Origin: a virus
DNA length: 47,376 nucleotides
Strand: one strand, 5' to 3'
IMG/VR virus record: IMGVR_UViG_3300032782_000015
Span: 1 to 47,376 of that record
Shown: in pieces, positions 7,479 through 14,415 of the stretch
How positions within the stretch are numbered: the first letter of the stretch is position 1
Layout of the letters: the number at the start of each line of letters is the position of its first letter
The notes under the pieces: model-generated
The model's input: the letters and a program-made list of their open reading frames with translations, nothing else
Databases searched by the model: none
What the model was told of the DNA's origin: nothing
Position numbers and translations under genes: made by a program

Positions 7479-7481
7479 CCC

Positions 7482-8405
7482 ATGGCGGGACCGCATCAAT
7501 TTCAGCTCACGCCGGGGGGCGTCCCCCTCGGCGCGGAGTTTGCGCCAGGGCGGCATTATTTTGTCGATCCCTACAACGGCGGCGACGGCAACCGGGGCGA
7601 CGACGCCAACAAGCCCATCCAGACGCTGGCGCACGCCCTTAAGCTGGTGACGGCCAACGAATTCGACACCGTGCATTTCCTTCCGTACAGCAATACGGCG
7701 GCAAACACCACGGAATACCGCACCACGGCGTTGGGGACGCTGAACTTGAACGTGGACTGCGTTCGCTGGATTGGTCACGGCAACGGTTGCCGCTGGTCGC
7801 CGCGCGCTCGCATTTCCACCAAGACCGGCGCCATCAACGTCACCCCAACCGTGACGTTGTCCGGCAACGTCAACCTGCTCAAGGGCTTCGAAATCTACAA
7901 CGGCACCGCGACGGACACTACCGCCTGCGGCGCGCTGGAGGTTTCCGGCCAGCGCAATGTCATTGAGAGCTGTCATATCGCCGGTATCGGCAACGCGGCC
8001 GACGACATCGCCAGCTCGTATTCCCTGTGGGATGCCGGGCAGGAGAATGTCTACCGGAATTGCGTCATCGGTCTGACCACCGTCGGCCGGGGCGCGTCGG
8101 GCGTCAACTCGGAAATCATTCTGGGCGGCACGCGGACAAAATTTGAAAACTGCGACATTATCATGCGGGCAACTGCTACATCCCATGTGGCAGCCATCGC
8201 GGCGGCGGGGTGGAGCGATCTCACCGTTTTTGACAATTGCCGGTTTATGAACTGGGGCACTGCGACGATGACCTACGCCTTTACCTTTACGGGCACGGCG
8301 GGACACATCGTGCTCAACAATTGCACGGCCTACGGCATTACCAATTGGGCAGCGGCAACGACGTATACGTTCACCAATCAATCCAATTGCTATCCGACGA
8401 GCTAA
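7482..8405 (+). CDS. Right-handed beta-helix virion protein
   Basis: The protein has 307 residues. FVDPYNGGDGNRGDDANKPIQTLAHAL is the classic opening of a parallel beta-helix (DUF1565/pectate-lyase-like: a Gly-rich strand, then P-x-K-T-I/L). It is followed by repeated strand and turn units with Asn/Cys ladders (VIESCHIAG, VYRNCVIG, FENCDII, VFDNCRFMN, VLNNCTAYG). Such helices form trimeric spikes or surface fibres that bind or cleave glycans. Its place 4 bases after the capsid gene suggests a capsid-surface or collar fibre rather than a tailspike. No catalytic residues can be assigned. Confidence 0.65.
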   Translation: MAGPHQFQLTPGGVPLGAEFAPGRHYFVDPYNGGDGNRGDDANKPIQTLAHALKLVTANEFDTVHFLPYSNTAANTTEYRTTALGTLNLNVDCVRWIGHGNGCRWSPRARISTKTGAINVTPTVTLSGNVNLLKGFEIYNGTATDTTACGALEVSGQRNVIESCHIAGIGNAADDIASSYSLWDAGQENVYRNCVIGLTTVGRGASGVNSEIILGGTRTKFENCDIIMRATATSHVAAIAAAGWSDLTVFDNCRFMNWGTATMTYAFTFTGTAGHIVLNNCTAYGITNWAAATTYTFTNQSNCYPTS

Positions 8406-8411
8406 GCCGCC

Positions 8412-9128
8412 ATGACCCTCCTCACCAACCCTGACGGCTACTCCACCGTCTTCCCCGGCGGCCAGCACGCGAATTTCCCCCGCCCGCTGCCGACGCAGTA
8501 TCACGAATTCTTCGAGGAATTCGCGGCGCTCCCCGTCCTGGCGGCCAACGGCGGCCGCTGGACTCACACCAACACCAACGGCACCCTCGCCGTCACCTCG
8601 CCGACCAGCCTCACCCAAACCCTGGGCGGGGCCTCCGGCGATTTGAGCCAGCTCTACTTCACCACGGCCACACATACCCTCGTGGCGGGCAAGAAGGCGT
8701 TTTTCCGCGCCAAGGTGAAGGTGGCGCAGACCGGTGGCACGATTGGCATCGAAAACCTGTTCTTCGGGCTGGCGGCGGCGGAAACCGGCACGAACTTCCT
8801 ACTGGCGGACGGCAGCGCGCTGGCTTCCACCAACTGCATTGGATTCTTCTCCAACGTCACCACGGCCGCCATTGACCTTGTAGCGCGGGCGGCTTCCGTA
8901 CAGACCCTGGTTGGCGCTACCACGACTTACGTCTCCGGCACCTCCATGGAGCTTGGCTTCGACTTCGACGGCCAGACGGCGACGTTCTACCGCGACACCT
9001 ACGTGCTTGGCTCTATCAAGACGAACATTCCCACGGCGGCTTTGTCGCCCATGCTGTTCATCAAAGAGGGCGAGAACCATGCCCGCGTGCTGACCACGGA
9101 TTATCTGTGGCTGGCCATCGAACGGTAA
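8412..9128 (+). CDS. Jelly-roll-like virion protein, 238 aa
   Basis: After a short N-terminal arm the protein reads as a Thr/Gly/Ala-rich beta sandwich: AFFRAKVKVAQTGGT, NLFFGLAAAETGT, TSMELGFDFDGQTATFYRD, LSPMLFIKEG. The order of strands resembles concanavalin/LamG-like domains in phage capsid-associated proteins. It lies directly after the beta-helix gene and before two more small surface-type genes. It probably decorates the head or binds carbohydrate; neither is demonstrated by the sequence. Confidence 0.6.
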   Translation: MTLLTNPDGYSTVFPGGQHANFPRPLPTQYHEFFEEFAALPVLAANGGRWTHTNTNGTLAVTSPTSLTQTLGGASGDLSQLYFTTATHTLVAGKKAFFRAKVKVAQTGGTIGIENLFFGLAAAETGTNFLLADGSALASTNCIGFFSNVTTAAIDLVARAASVQTLVGATTTYVSGTSMELGFDFDGQTATFYRDTYVLGSIKTNIPTAALSPMLFIKEGENHARVLTTDYLWLAIER

Positions 9129-9131
9129 ACC

Positions 9132-9461
9132 ATGGCGCAGAAAACTCCGCTCACCTTCGGTCAGATCACCGGCCTGCATTCCAGCGATTCGCTGTTATCG
9201 CGCCGGTTCCTGGCGGCCGTGGGTGATCCCAGCTTACCGGCCTTCTCCGGCACAATTGTGCTGGAATGGCGGCATCCGGAGGAAAATATTTGGCGGCGAG
9301 CGGTTGACGCCAGCGGCACAGAAGTCGATCTGACCGGCAATGGGCAATCCATTGCCTTTGAATTTCTGATGCCGGTTGAAGCGCGGTTGACCTGCACTGT
9401 CTACACCTCCGGCCCGATACAATATTCGCTGGGCGCGCAGGTGGTGGAGAATCTTGGGTGA
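9132..9461 (+). CDS. Small beta-sandwich virion protein, 109 aa
   Basis: It contains FSGTIVLEWRHPEENIWRRA and a Thr/Cys-containing strand LTCTVYTSGPIQYSLG near the C-terminus. The pattern suggests a compact Ig-like or sandwich domain of the kind seen in short phage decoration proteins. It starts 3 bases after the preceding stop. No function is assigned beyond probable virion component. Confidence 0.55.
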   Translation: MAQKTPLTFGQITGLHSSDSLLSRRFLAAVGDPSLPAFSGTIVLEWRHPEENIWRRAVDASGTEVDLTGNGQSIAFEFLMPVEARLTCTVYTSGPIQYSLGAQVVENLG

Positions 9462-9534
9462 CACCGGGACCATAACGTGAACTCAGGCCGTAGACCCGTG
9501 AATGGCATGGCTACGGCTTTCTATTGGAACTAGA

Positions 9535-9951
9535 ATGGCAACCTTCCAGCGTTTCTACAGCTTCACCCAAGCCCTGGCCGAAAAGAAAATCAACCTCTCA
9601 ACCGATACGATCAAGGTCGCGTTGACCAACGTCGATCCAGCCGTAGCGACGAACACGCAGTACAGCCAGCTTACGCCGATCACGGCACACAATGGCTATT
9701 CAGCGGGCGGGGCAACATCGGCGCAGTCTGTTTCGTCGTCGTCCGGCGTCTACAAGCTCGTGCTGGCGGATGCGACCTGGGCGGCGAGCGGCGGCACGAT
9801 TGGCCCCTTTCAATACGCCGTCATTTATTCCGACACAGCCACCAATAAAGACCTGATCGGCATGACCGATTACGGCCGCGCTTTGACGCTGCAAAATGGG
9901 CAATCATTTACCGTTCAATTCGACGCAACAAATGGCGCAATTACGATCTGA
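9535..9951 (+). CDS. Conserved phage structural protein, 138 aa
   Basis: The start at 9535 (GGAAC upstream) is chosen because the recognisable family begins with MATFQRFYSFTQALAEKK. Then follow DTIKVALTNVDPAVATNTQYS, NGYSAGGA, YKLVLADATW, GGTIGPFQYAVIYSDTATN and SFTVQFDATNGAITI. This sequence family is common in phage structural clusters and usually named hypothetical or structural protein. It is all-beta in appearance and probably sits on the virion surface. Confidence 0.65.
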   Translation: MATFQRFYSFTQALAEKKINLSTDTIKVALTNVDPAVATNTQYSQLTPITAHNGYSAGGATSAQSVSSSSGVYKLVLADATWAASGGTIGPFQYAVIYSDTATNKDLIGMTDYGRALTLQNGQSFTVQFDATNGAITI

Positions 9952-9963
9952 GGCGGGTAAGGC

Positions 9964-10314
9964 ATGACACTTTCCATTTCGGCATATTCAGGGTCGGGAA
10001 CGATCTCGACGACTGAAATTTCTATGACAACGGGATCGAGTGGCCCTGCCGTGAATACGACGGCGGGAATTTATCAGGCGTACATTGATTGCAACGCCAT
10101 GACGGCGGCTGATGAATTTCAGTTCGCTGTGTATGAGAAAGCAGTCTCTGGCGGCACACAGCGGCAGGTGCTGAACGTACATTTCCGGGGTGTACAGGCC
10201 ACGCCTATAGCCGTCTCTCCGTCGCTGATGCTCGGCATCGGCTGGGACATGACGCTGCTGAAAATTGCCGGAACGGATCGTTCATTGCCGTACCGCATCG
10301 CGCAGGTGGTGTGA
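9964..10314 (+). CDS. Conserved phage structural protein, 116 aa
   Basis: It reads as MTLSISAYSGSGTISTTEIS, then GIYQAYIDCNAMTAADEFQF, YEKAVSGGTQRQVL, and a C-terminal SPSLMLGIGWDMTLLKIAGTD. I recognise the arrangement from small all-beta phage proteins that accompany the preceding family. The stop overlaps the next start (TGATG). Exact function unknown; a surface or tail-fibre accessory role is likely. Confidence 0.6.
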   Translation: MTLSISAYSGSGTISTTEISMTTGSSGPAVNTTAGIYQAYIDCNAMTAADEFQFAVYEKAVSGGTQRQVLNVHFRGVQATPIAVSPSLMLGIGWDMTLLKIAGTDRSLPYRIAQVV

Positions 10315-11618
10315 TGGGATTGCTCTGGCCGCCTGCAACAAATCCGTCGAATGTATTCCTGCCTCAGCCATCCACGCGCCCTGCTGATTGGCCGTCTATG
10401 CCCGCACCGGCGGCAAATACTATCCGCATTTTGGCGGCGGTGTGGAATGCAACCGGCACGAATGGAAATTATTGCGCACTGAATGTTTCAGTGTCGTCCG
10501 GCACGTACACGGTGGACTGGGGCGATGGAACGGCGCCTCAGACATATACGAGTGGCTCAAAGGCGGATTATCAATATTCCTATGCATCATCCGGCCTCGC
10601 GCCGTTGACGGCTGAGGGGTACAAGACTGCGCTTGTCACGATCACGCCGACGACCGGCGGTCAGACGATCACCGCACTCAATCTAAATGTTCTGAATTCA
10701 TCGTCAAAAAACGGTGTGCCAAATCCGTGGCTTGATTTGCAGATCCATGCAACATCGCTAACATCTTTGGTTGTATCTGGGGGGAGTGGAAAATCTACAT
10801 TTTTAAATGCATGTAATATATATAGTCTTGGAAGCGTAACTAATCTATCCTATTGCTTCAGCTATTGCTATTCACTTCAGACGGTAACGTTCCCGAGCGG
10901 GTCTTTGGCGAGCGTAACTAATCTATCCTATTGCTTCAACTCTTGCTATTCACTTCAGACGGTAACGTTCCCGAGCGGGTCTTTGGCGAGCGTAACTAAT
11001 CTATCTAGTTGCTTCAGCTATTGCTATTCACTTCAGACGGTAACGTTCCCGAGCGGGTCTTTGGCGAGCGTAACTAATCTATATGGTTGCTTCATCTATT
11101 GCTATTCACTTCAGACGGTAACGTTCCCGAGCGGGTCTTTGGCGAGCGTAACTGACCTATCCTATTGCTTCAACTATTGCTATTCACTTCAGACGGTAAC
11201 GTTCCCGAGCGGGTCTTTGGCGAGCGTAACTAATCTATCTGGTTGCTTCAGCTATTGCACTTCACTTCAGACGGTAACGTTCCCGAGCGGGTCTTTGGCG
11301 AGCGTAACTAACCTATTCTATTGCTTCAACTCTTGCTATTCACTTCAGACGGTAACGTTCCCGAGCGGGTCTTTGGCGAGCGTAACTAATCTATCTGGTT
11401 GCTTCAACTCTTGCTATTCACTTTCATCAATAGTAAATGCAGCGTTCCCGATAACGTTTGATGTGTCTAATTGCGCGTTAACGAATACAGCAATAGATGC
11501 AATTTTCACAGCATTGCCAACGGTGTCCGGTCAGACGGCAACCGTCACTGGCAATCCAGGAGCCGCAACCTGTACACCATCTATTGCTACGGGTAAGGGC
11601 TGGACTGTCGTGCAGTGA
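10314..11618 (+). CDS. Repeat adhesin with 26-residue BspA/DUF285-type repeats
   Basis: The protein has 434 residues. An N-terminal PKD-like region (VSSGTYTVDWGDGTAPQTY) precedes seven full copies and one partial copy of a 26-residue unit, residues about 175-370: N-L-x-x-C-F-x-x-C-x-S-L followed by the constant QTVTFPSGSLASVT. The unit length and the NLxxCFxxCxSL pattern match the bacterial surface 26-residue repeat (DUF285, a leucine-rich-repeat relative). A short C-terminal cap ends with VSGQTATVTGNPG. Such solenoids bind ligands or cells. It is probably a virion-surface or receptor-binding protein. The ATG at 10314 overlaps the previous stop. Confidence 0.7.
   Translation: MGLLWPPATNPSNVFLPQPSTRPADWPSMPAPAANTIRILAAVWNATGTNGNYCALNVSVSSGTYTVDWGDGTAPQTYTSGSKADYQYSYASSGLAPLTAEGYKTALVTITPTTGGQTITALNLNVLNSSSKNGVPNPWLDLQIHATSLTSLVVSGGSGKSTFLNACNIYSLGSVTNLSYCFSYCYSLQTVTFPSGSLASVTNLSYCFNSCYSLQTVTFPSGSLASVTNLSSCFSYCYSLQTVTFPSGSLASVTNLYGCFIYCYSLQTVTFPSGSLASVTDLSYCFNYCYSLQTVTFPSGSLASVTNLSGCFSYCTSLQTVTFPSGSLASVTNLFYCFNSCYSLQTVTFPSGSLASVTNLSGCFNSCYSLSSIVNAAFPITFDVSNCALTNTAIDAIFTALPTVSGQTATVTGNPGAATCTPSIATGKGWTVVQ
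10838..11425 (+). repeat. 78-bp tandem repeats inside adhesin gene
   Basis: Units begin at 10838, 10916, 10994, 11072, 11150, 11228, 11306 and 11384, exactly 78 bp apart; the last is incomplete. About 48 bases per unit are identical in all full copies, while a short part encoding residues 3-10 of the unit changes, mostly in an amino-acid-altering way. Confidence 0.95.
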
Positions 11619-11630
11619 TGAGGGGCCGAG

Positions 11631-11894
11631 ATGTTTTATTTTGACGCAGCATTGGCGGCTGACCGGCAGGAAGAATACATCTCATTGTCCGTCAGCACCA
11701 TGGTTGTCAGCGTGGTCCTCCACGATGTCACACTATTGCCGCCGATTGTGCTCAGCGTCTCAACTATGGTTTGTACGCCGGTATTTTACGACGTGAAAAT
11801 GCGTGTGCCCGGCGGACAGCCGTTCATTGGCGGCTCTATAGGCTTTGGCATCGGCCGCCCGATTGCTCATTCACTTACTGAAAAGTGGGGCTAA
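11631..11894 (+). CDS. Hypothetical protein, 87 aa
   Basis: It starts after a GAGGGG-type ribosome binding sequence. The middle contains two similar hydrophobic segments (SLSVSTMVVSVVLHDV and VLSVSTMVCTPVFYDV), suggesting a small internal duplication. A Gly-rich C-terminal end (GGQPFIGGSIGFGIG) follows. It lies between the adhesin and the zinc-motif protein. It may be a beta-strand accessory of the surface proteins; no family is recognised. Confidence 0.55.
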   Translation: MFYFDAALAADRQEEYISLSVSTMVVSVVLHDVTLLPPIVLSVSTMVCTPVFYDVKMRVPGGQPFIGGSIGFGIGRPIAHSLTEKWG

Positions 11895-11895
11895 C

Positions 11896-12168
11896 ATGGG
11901 GCGCGCCGATTTCCTCAAACGAGGCGATTTCAACCGCATTTGTGACAGATGCGGAAGAAAGGTCAAAGCCTCCCATACCGCCAAACAAACAGACGGCTGG
12001 ACAGTCTGCATAGATGGCTGCTTCGACAAATGGGACACCCTCAGCCATCCCCAAAACCGCGTCCGCGGCGTCCAGGACCGGCAGAGTGTTCCCAATCCCC
12101 GCCCCGAGCCGCCGGACCAGTTCGTTCCGATCTTGACGTGGGATGACGCAACGAAGAGCTACGTCTGA
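11896..12168 (+). CDS. Conserved phage zinc-motif protein, 90 aa
   Basis: An ATG 1 base after the previous stop gives GDFNRICDRCGRKVKASH, then WTVCIDGCFDKWDTLSHPQNRVRG and DRQSVPNPRPEPPD. CxxC followed by a second Cys pair would form a zinc knuckle. This combination, ending in HPQ-VRG and a Pro-rich segment, is a widespread short phage protein found beside head-tail genes. Its role is unknown to me. The stop overlaps the adaptor gene start (TGATG). Confidence 0.7.
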   Translation: MGRADFLKRGDFNRICDRCGRKVKASHTAKQTDGWTVCIDGCFDKWDTLSHPQNRVRGVQDRQSVPNPRPEPPDQFVPILTWDDATKSYV

Positions 12169-12866
12169 TGACCACCCTTTCCGGCACCGCCTCCTTCGCT
12201 CTCACCGCCGCCCAGGTCATCACCTACGCCTTGGGCAAGATCGGCGTCCTGCGCGCCAATACCCCGGCAAATGCCAATGAAGCGGCCGGCGCGCTGATCG
12301 AACTCGATTGCATGATGAAGGAATGGGGGCTGACCGGCCCCTATCTCTCCACCCGCCGCGAAGCCGCCATCACCCTGGCCGCCAATACGGCGAGCTACGA
12401 TTTGGCCTCCCTGACCAATCCTTTGCGCGTCATGCACGCCCGTTACCGCAATTCCTCCGGCATCGACCTGCCGATGGAATGGCTCGACCACGACGCCTAT
12501 TTCAGCCTGCCGCAGAAGACCAGCAGCGGGCCGCCGACCCAGTATTTCTTCGATCCCCAATCCGCGCACCAGACCTTCTATATCTGGCCCGTCCCGCCGT
12601 CCGTCACCACGGAAACCATCCAGTACACCTACCAGCGCCGCATCAACGATATCGGCCTGATCACGGACAATATCGACGTGCCCCAGGAATGGCTGTCCAC
12701 CGTAGGCTACGGCCTCGCCACCCGGCTGTGCGACGACTACGGCATTTCCGATGCGGTCAGCGAGCGCATCCATACCCGCGCCAGCCAGCTCCGCCAGCTC
12801 GCCATGGACTTCGACCGCGAGCCGGTGGTGCAGTTCATGCCGGAGGCGCGTTATGGACGCGGGTGA
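12168..12866 (+). CDS. P22 gp4-like head-tail adaptor (tail accessory factor)
   Basis: The protein has 232 residues and is mostly helical. Features are ALTAAQVITYALGKIGVLRA at the N-terminus, an EAAGALIELDCMMKEWGL helix, a beta region ending FYIWPVPPS, and a C-terminal helix pair. This is the layout of the podovirus adaptor family (P22 gp4 / T7 gp11-like), which forms the ring bound under the portal. It is followed by the gp10-like hub gene, the canonical order. The assignment is from pattern and synteny. Confidence 0.75.
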   Translation: MTTLSGTASFALTAAQVITYALGKIGVLRANTPANANEAAGALIELDCMMKEWGLTGPYLSTRREAAITLAANTASYDLASLTNPLRVMHARYRNSSGIDLPMEWLDHDAYFSLPQKTSSGPPTQYFFDPQSAHQTFYIWPVPPSVTTETIQYTYQRRINDIGLITDNIDVPQEWLSTVGYGLATRLCDDYGISDAVSERIHTRASQLRQLAMDFDREPVVQFMPEARYGRG

Positions 12867-12942
12867 TGCGGCTTTTCTTCTCGGCGCGATTGCTCTTTGC
12901 CTCTTTGCGCTCGTAGCCGCATGGCTGACGCCGAAAGGGTGA
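12853..12942 (+). CDS. 29-residue single-membrane-span protein
   Basis: The ORF overlaps the last 14 bases of the adaptor gene in another frame and has an excellent GGAGG 8 bases before its ATG. The product is almost entirely one hydrophobic segment (AAFLLGAIALCLFALVAAWL) with a short charged start and PKG end. A well-placed ribosome binding site and the clear membrane segment favour a real gene. Function unknown; possibly an accessory lysis or superinfection factor. Confidence 0.55.
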   Translation: MDAGDAAFLLGAIALCLFALVAAWLTPKG

Positions 12943-12948
12943 CCGCCC

Positions 12949-14412
12949 ATGGTTTCCATCGACTTCGGTCACCTCTCGAACCCCGGCCGTTCCGGCCAGG
13001 CGGGCGCTAGCCACCTCATCAATGCCTACACTGAAAAAGTTGAAGACGGCACCGGCAAGTCCCAGGCCGTCGTCTACTGTGCGCCCGGCCTCACCCGCTG
13101 GGACAGCGGCAGCTTCGCCGGCGCCTGCCGGGGACTGCTGACCGTTACGGGCAATGGCCTTTTCGCCGTGCTCGGCAATCAATTCGTCCAATATACCACC
13201 CCGGACAATTTCACCGTCTGGGGCGCCATCCCCGGCAGCGATCCGGTGCAGATGGCCTACAACATGCACAATCCGCCGCAGATCGGTATTGTAACGACGC
13301 AGGGCGGCCAGTATTACGTCTTCGACATCGCCAGCCAAACGCTGACCAATTGGGCCGCACCTAACGACGGCCTGGGCAACAACCCGGCGACATTCAACAC
13401 CTCGTTCCCCGCGCCGAACTCGATTTGCTTCCTCGACCGGTATTTCCTGTTTGGCGTAGCCAATGGGCAAATCTGGCAGTCGAACCTCGACGATGCCGCC
13501 ACGGTGCAGCCGGCGGCATTCGGCTATGCCTCCACCCGCCCGGACGGCCTCGTCCGTGTTGTGGCGCATCGCGGCGCCCTCGTCCAGCTTGGCACGCGCG
13601 GCCTGGAAATCTGGGAAGACGTGGGCACGGTGCCCTTCGCCTTCTCGCCGATTCGCGCCGCCATAGAAATCGGCTGTTCGGCGGCAATGAGCGTCGGGCA
13701 GACCTCCGAGGAACTGCTGTGGGTGGACGACAAGCGCATTGTCCGCCAGATGCAGGGCAGCCAGCCCACGCGCATCAGCAACCACGGCATGGAACGTGCC
13801 CTTGAGGAATTGACCGCCGATCAGCTCTCGCGCGTCCGCGGCGCCGTCTACTGGTTCGAGGGACACCAGTTCTACAGCCTCACCAGCGATCTGTGGACCT
13901 GGGAATACGACATCACCACCCAGCTTTGGCACGAACGCCGATCGCTGAACAGCGCCCGCTGGATCGCCAATTACAGCGCGCAGACCGCGGACAGTCTCGC
14001 CGTGTTCGGCAATGAAAATGATGGCCGGCTGTTCTACATCGACGGCAATTCGTACACCGACACGGACAATTTCTTCATCATGTCGGCTGTAGGCCAGATG
14101 GTGCATAAATTCCCCAACCGGCTTCTTTGCGATTGCATCGACGTGGATTGCGTTCGCGGGCAGGGAACGGTGCTGGGTGTGCCGCACACCGATAATCCGC
14201 AGCTCATGCTGGACTGGTCCGACGATGGCGGCAAGAGCTGGCAGGGCGGCCTGACGGCCTCCATGGGCACCGTGGGCGATACGCAGCTTTGGGTGCATTT
14301 CCACAAGATCGGCATGATCGAGAAGGCCGGGCGCCTGTTCCGGTTTTCGGCATCCAGCCCGGTGTTGCGCGGGATCATGAATGTGGATGCGGCCATACGC
14401 CCGATCAGGTGA
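12949..14412 (+). CDS. P22 gp10-like packaged-DNA stabilisation protein (tail hub)
   Basis: The protein has 487 residues. It starts with DFGHLSNPGRSGQAGASHLINAY and APGLTRW. Repeated propeller-like blades follow (GNGLFAVLGNQFVQYT, IGIVTTQGGQYYVFD, ICFLDRYFLFG). The central signature includes ALVQLGTRGLEIWEDVG and FSPIRAAIEIGC, and later LLWVDDKRIVRQ. This is the P22 gp10 tail-hub family, which closes the tail below the adaptor and stabilises packaged DNA. Length and position next to the gp4-like gene agree. Confidence 0.85.
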   Translation: MVSIDFGHLSNPGRSGQAGASHLINAYTEKVEDGTGKSQAVVYCAPGLTRWDSGSFAGACRGLLTVTGNGLFAVLGNQFVQYTTPDNFTVWGAIPGSDPVQMAYNMHNPPQIGIVTTQGGQYYVFDIASQTLTNWAAPNDGLGNNPATFNTSFPAPNSICFLDRYFLFGVANGQIWQSNLDDAATVQPAAFGYASTRPDGLVRVVAHRGALVQLGTRGLEIWEDVGTVPFAFSPIRAAIEIGCSAAMSVGQTSEELLWVDDKRIVRQMQGSQPTRISNHGMERALEELTADQLSRVRGAVYWFEGHQFYSLTSDLWTWEYDITTQLWHERRSLNSARWIANYSAQTADSLAVFGNENDGRLFYIDGNSYTDTDNFFIMSAVGQMVHKFPNRLLCDCIDVDCVRGQGTVLGVPHTDNPQLMLDWSDDGGKSWQGGLTASMGTVGDTQLWVHFHKIGMIEKAGRLFRFSASSPVLRGIMNVDAAIRPIR

Positions 14413-14415
14413 CTT

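Noticed and set aside
7152-8675. 507-codon leftward open frame over capsid and beta-helix genes
   Set aside because: It is a shadow of GC-rich rightward genes; composition is Gly/Arg/Val-rich without motifs.
10838-11425. Diversity-generating retroelement as the source of adhesin variation
   Set aside because: No reverse-transcriptase gene or separate template repeat was seen in the window, and the changes are not restricted to adenines.
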